In this document: piece after piece, positions 23,222 through 24,072 of the stretch | Position numbering within the stretch: position 1 is the stretch's first letter | Layout of the letters: each line of letters opens with the position of its first letter | Assembly: GCA_036258055.1 (NCBI GenBank) | Contig: DATAEK010000446.1 | Coordinates: forward strand, 1 to 24,072 | Direction of reading: 5' to 3' | From: DATAEK01 sp036258055 | GTDB lineage: Bacteria; Acidobacteriota; Vicinamibacteria; Vicinamibacterales; 2-12-FULL-66-21 | Length of the DNA stretch: 24,072 bases | The notes under the pieces: generated by a model | The model's input: the letters and a program-made list of their open reading frames with translations, nothing else | The model's database searches: none | What the model was told of the DNA's origin: nothing | Made by a program: the position numbers and the translations under genes

Positions 23222-23923
23222 GTGCTTCACCCACCTCGACGCCGCACGTGTCATCTCGCAACGGTCGCGCTGGCCGCGGTCGCGCTGACCGCCCAGTCGA
23301 CTGGTCGGGGGCCGGGCCTCGAGCTCGCCTCGTTCGATCGCAGCGTCCGGCCCCAGGACGATCTGTTCTCCCACGTCAACGGCGGGTGGCTTGCGGCGAC
23401 GGTTATCCCGTCCGATCGCGTCAGCTACGGCACGTTCATCGAGCTGTCGGATCGCGCGGAAGCGGACGTCCGCGCGATCATCGAGGAGATCTCCGCGTCA
23501 GGGAAGCGGGCACCCGGCAGCCCTGCCCAGCAGATTGCCGACCTGTACGCCAGCATGATGGACGAGCGTCGGCTGGACGCACTCGGCGCCGCACCGATCC
23601 AGCCTGAGCTCGCGCGAATCAACGCGATCGTGACCGCGCGTGACCTTGCGGCCGAAATGGGATACCTCTCGTCGATTGCGGCCGGCGGTCCGTTTGCCGG
23701 CGTCGTTGGCGAAGACGTGCGTGTGCCGGGCCGGCTCGTGGTCCAGATCTCGCAAGGCGGCACGCTCCTGCCGGACCGGAAGGACTACCTCGATCCCGAT
23801 CCGAAGTTTCAGACGATCCGGCGTCAGTACCTGGAGTATCTCGCCCGCATCTTCACGCTGATCGGCCGCGCGCACGCCGCGCGAAACGGGAAGCGGCTGC
23901 CAAGCTCTCACGGCTCTCGATGA
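23222..23923 (+). pseudogene. M13 (neprilysin/PepO-like) metallopeptidase, N-terminal part, broken
   Basis: This is the N-terminal part of an exported M13 zinc endopeptidase. It has a signal-like N-terminus (HLATVALAAVALTAQ), then FDRSVRPQDDLFSHVNGGWL at 38-57, the typical start of the mature family, and LPDRKDYLDPDPKF and YLEYLARIFTLIGRA at the position where about 160 residues of helical lobe should follow. Instead the frame runs out after 15 residues at a TGA (23921-23923). The downstream DNA encodes a later part of the same family in another frame, so a segment of roughly 500 bp is missing. The GTG start at 23222 is uncertain. The catalytic HExxH would be beyond the window. Confidence 0.8.
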
Positions 23924-24072
23924 AGCTGGCGTATCCGGAGACCTGGCGCGAGTATCGCGGCCTGGTCATCAAGCCCGACGACCTGCTCGGCAACGTGCAG
24001 CGCGCGCAGAAGTTCGACAACGACTACCGGATGCGACGGATCACCGGTGACCGTCAAAGCAACACCGCCTGG
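23881..24072 (+). pseudogene. M13 metallopeptidase, continuation in a shifted frame (runs off the window)
   Basis: Starting around 23870-23881 and one frame over, the translation reads AKREAAAKLSRLSMKLAYPE, then TWREYRGLVIKPDDLLGNVQ and RAQKFDNDYRMRR, which matches the M13 segment normally about 160-170 residues further on (the YPDKWRDY...DDLVGNVMRA region). The frame stays open to the end of the window. An ATG at 23920 in this frame overlaps the TGA of the N-terminal part (ATGA), so a coupled second ORF is formally possible. A 7-bp direct repeat CCGCGCG (23866-23872 and 23877-23883) lies at the junction. Confidence 0.7.

Overview
The window is a GC-rich (roughly two thirds G+C), gene-dense piece of bacterial chromosome. 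The gene content points to Acidobacteriota, most likely a Vicinamibacteria-type soil lineage. The signs are two very large FtsX/MacB-type permeases of the ADOP kind, a BlaI/M56 pair whose M56 protein carries TPR and TonB-C domains, a PQQ-like beta-propeller protein with a WPQFRG motif, a TIMP-like secreted protein and a bacterial GlnRS. This placement is inference from families; no rRNA, tRNA or other decisive marker is present.

Layout. 1-2033 (+): an orphan protein, possibly 5'-truncated, translationally coupled (ATGA) to peptidase T. 2020-4358 (-): a BlaI-type repressor and an M56 sensor protease, with a palindromic operator/promoter at 4367-4396 that suggests a leaderless mRNA. 4546-6096 (-): a soluble histidine kinase followed by exonuclease III. 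6197-10313 (-): a small CxC protein, a secreted TIMP-like/carboxypeptidase-regulatory-domain protein and the HrpB helicase. 10323-10536: a 9-bp-period repeat block whose two halves are inverted. 10537-15647: two divergent ADOP permeases. 15648-16584: a HAD hydrolase bracketed by heptamer tandem repeats of the same unit in opposite orientation; the second array contains the stop codon of glnS. 16571-18286 (-): glnS. 18450-20094 (+): a secreted beta-propeller protein and a 69-residue protein. 20313-22474 (+): a candidate c-di-GMP response cluster, made of a structured leader, a PilZ protein with a conserved C-terminal domain, a possible 34-residue membrane peptide, a perfect CRP-type palindrome and a receiver-PilZ fusion. 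22501-23142 (+): an O-methyltransferase. 23222-24072 (+): an M13 metallopeptidase that lacks an internal segment and changes frame.

How the genes work together. Clear functional units are the BlaI-M56 regulatory pair and the PilZ region (two intact c-di-GMP-binding signatures, one on a phosphoreceiver protein). The others are mostly housekeeping genes (pepT, xth, hrpB, glnS) or independent envelope/export genes. The least explained material is intergenic: short tandem repeats of 7 or 9 bp that begin at or inside stop codons, and a palindromic element present twice with nearly the same internal spacing. No tRNA, rRNA, CRISPR array, insertion sequence or phage gene was seen.
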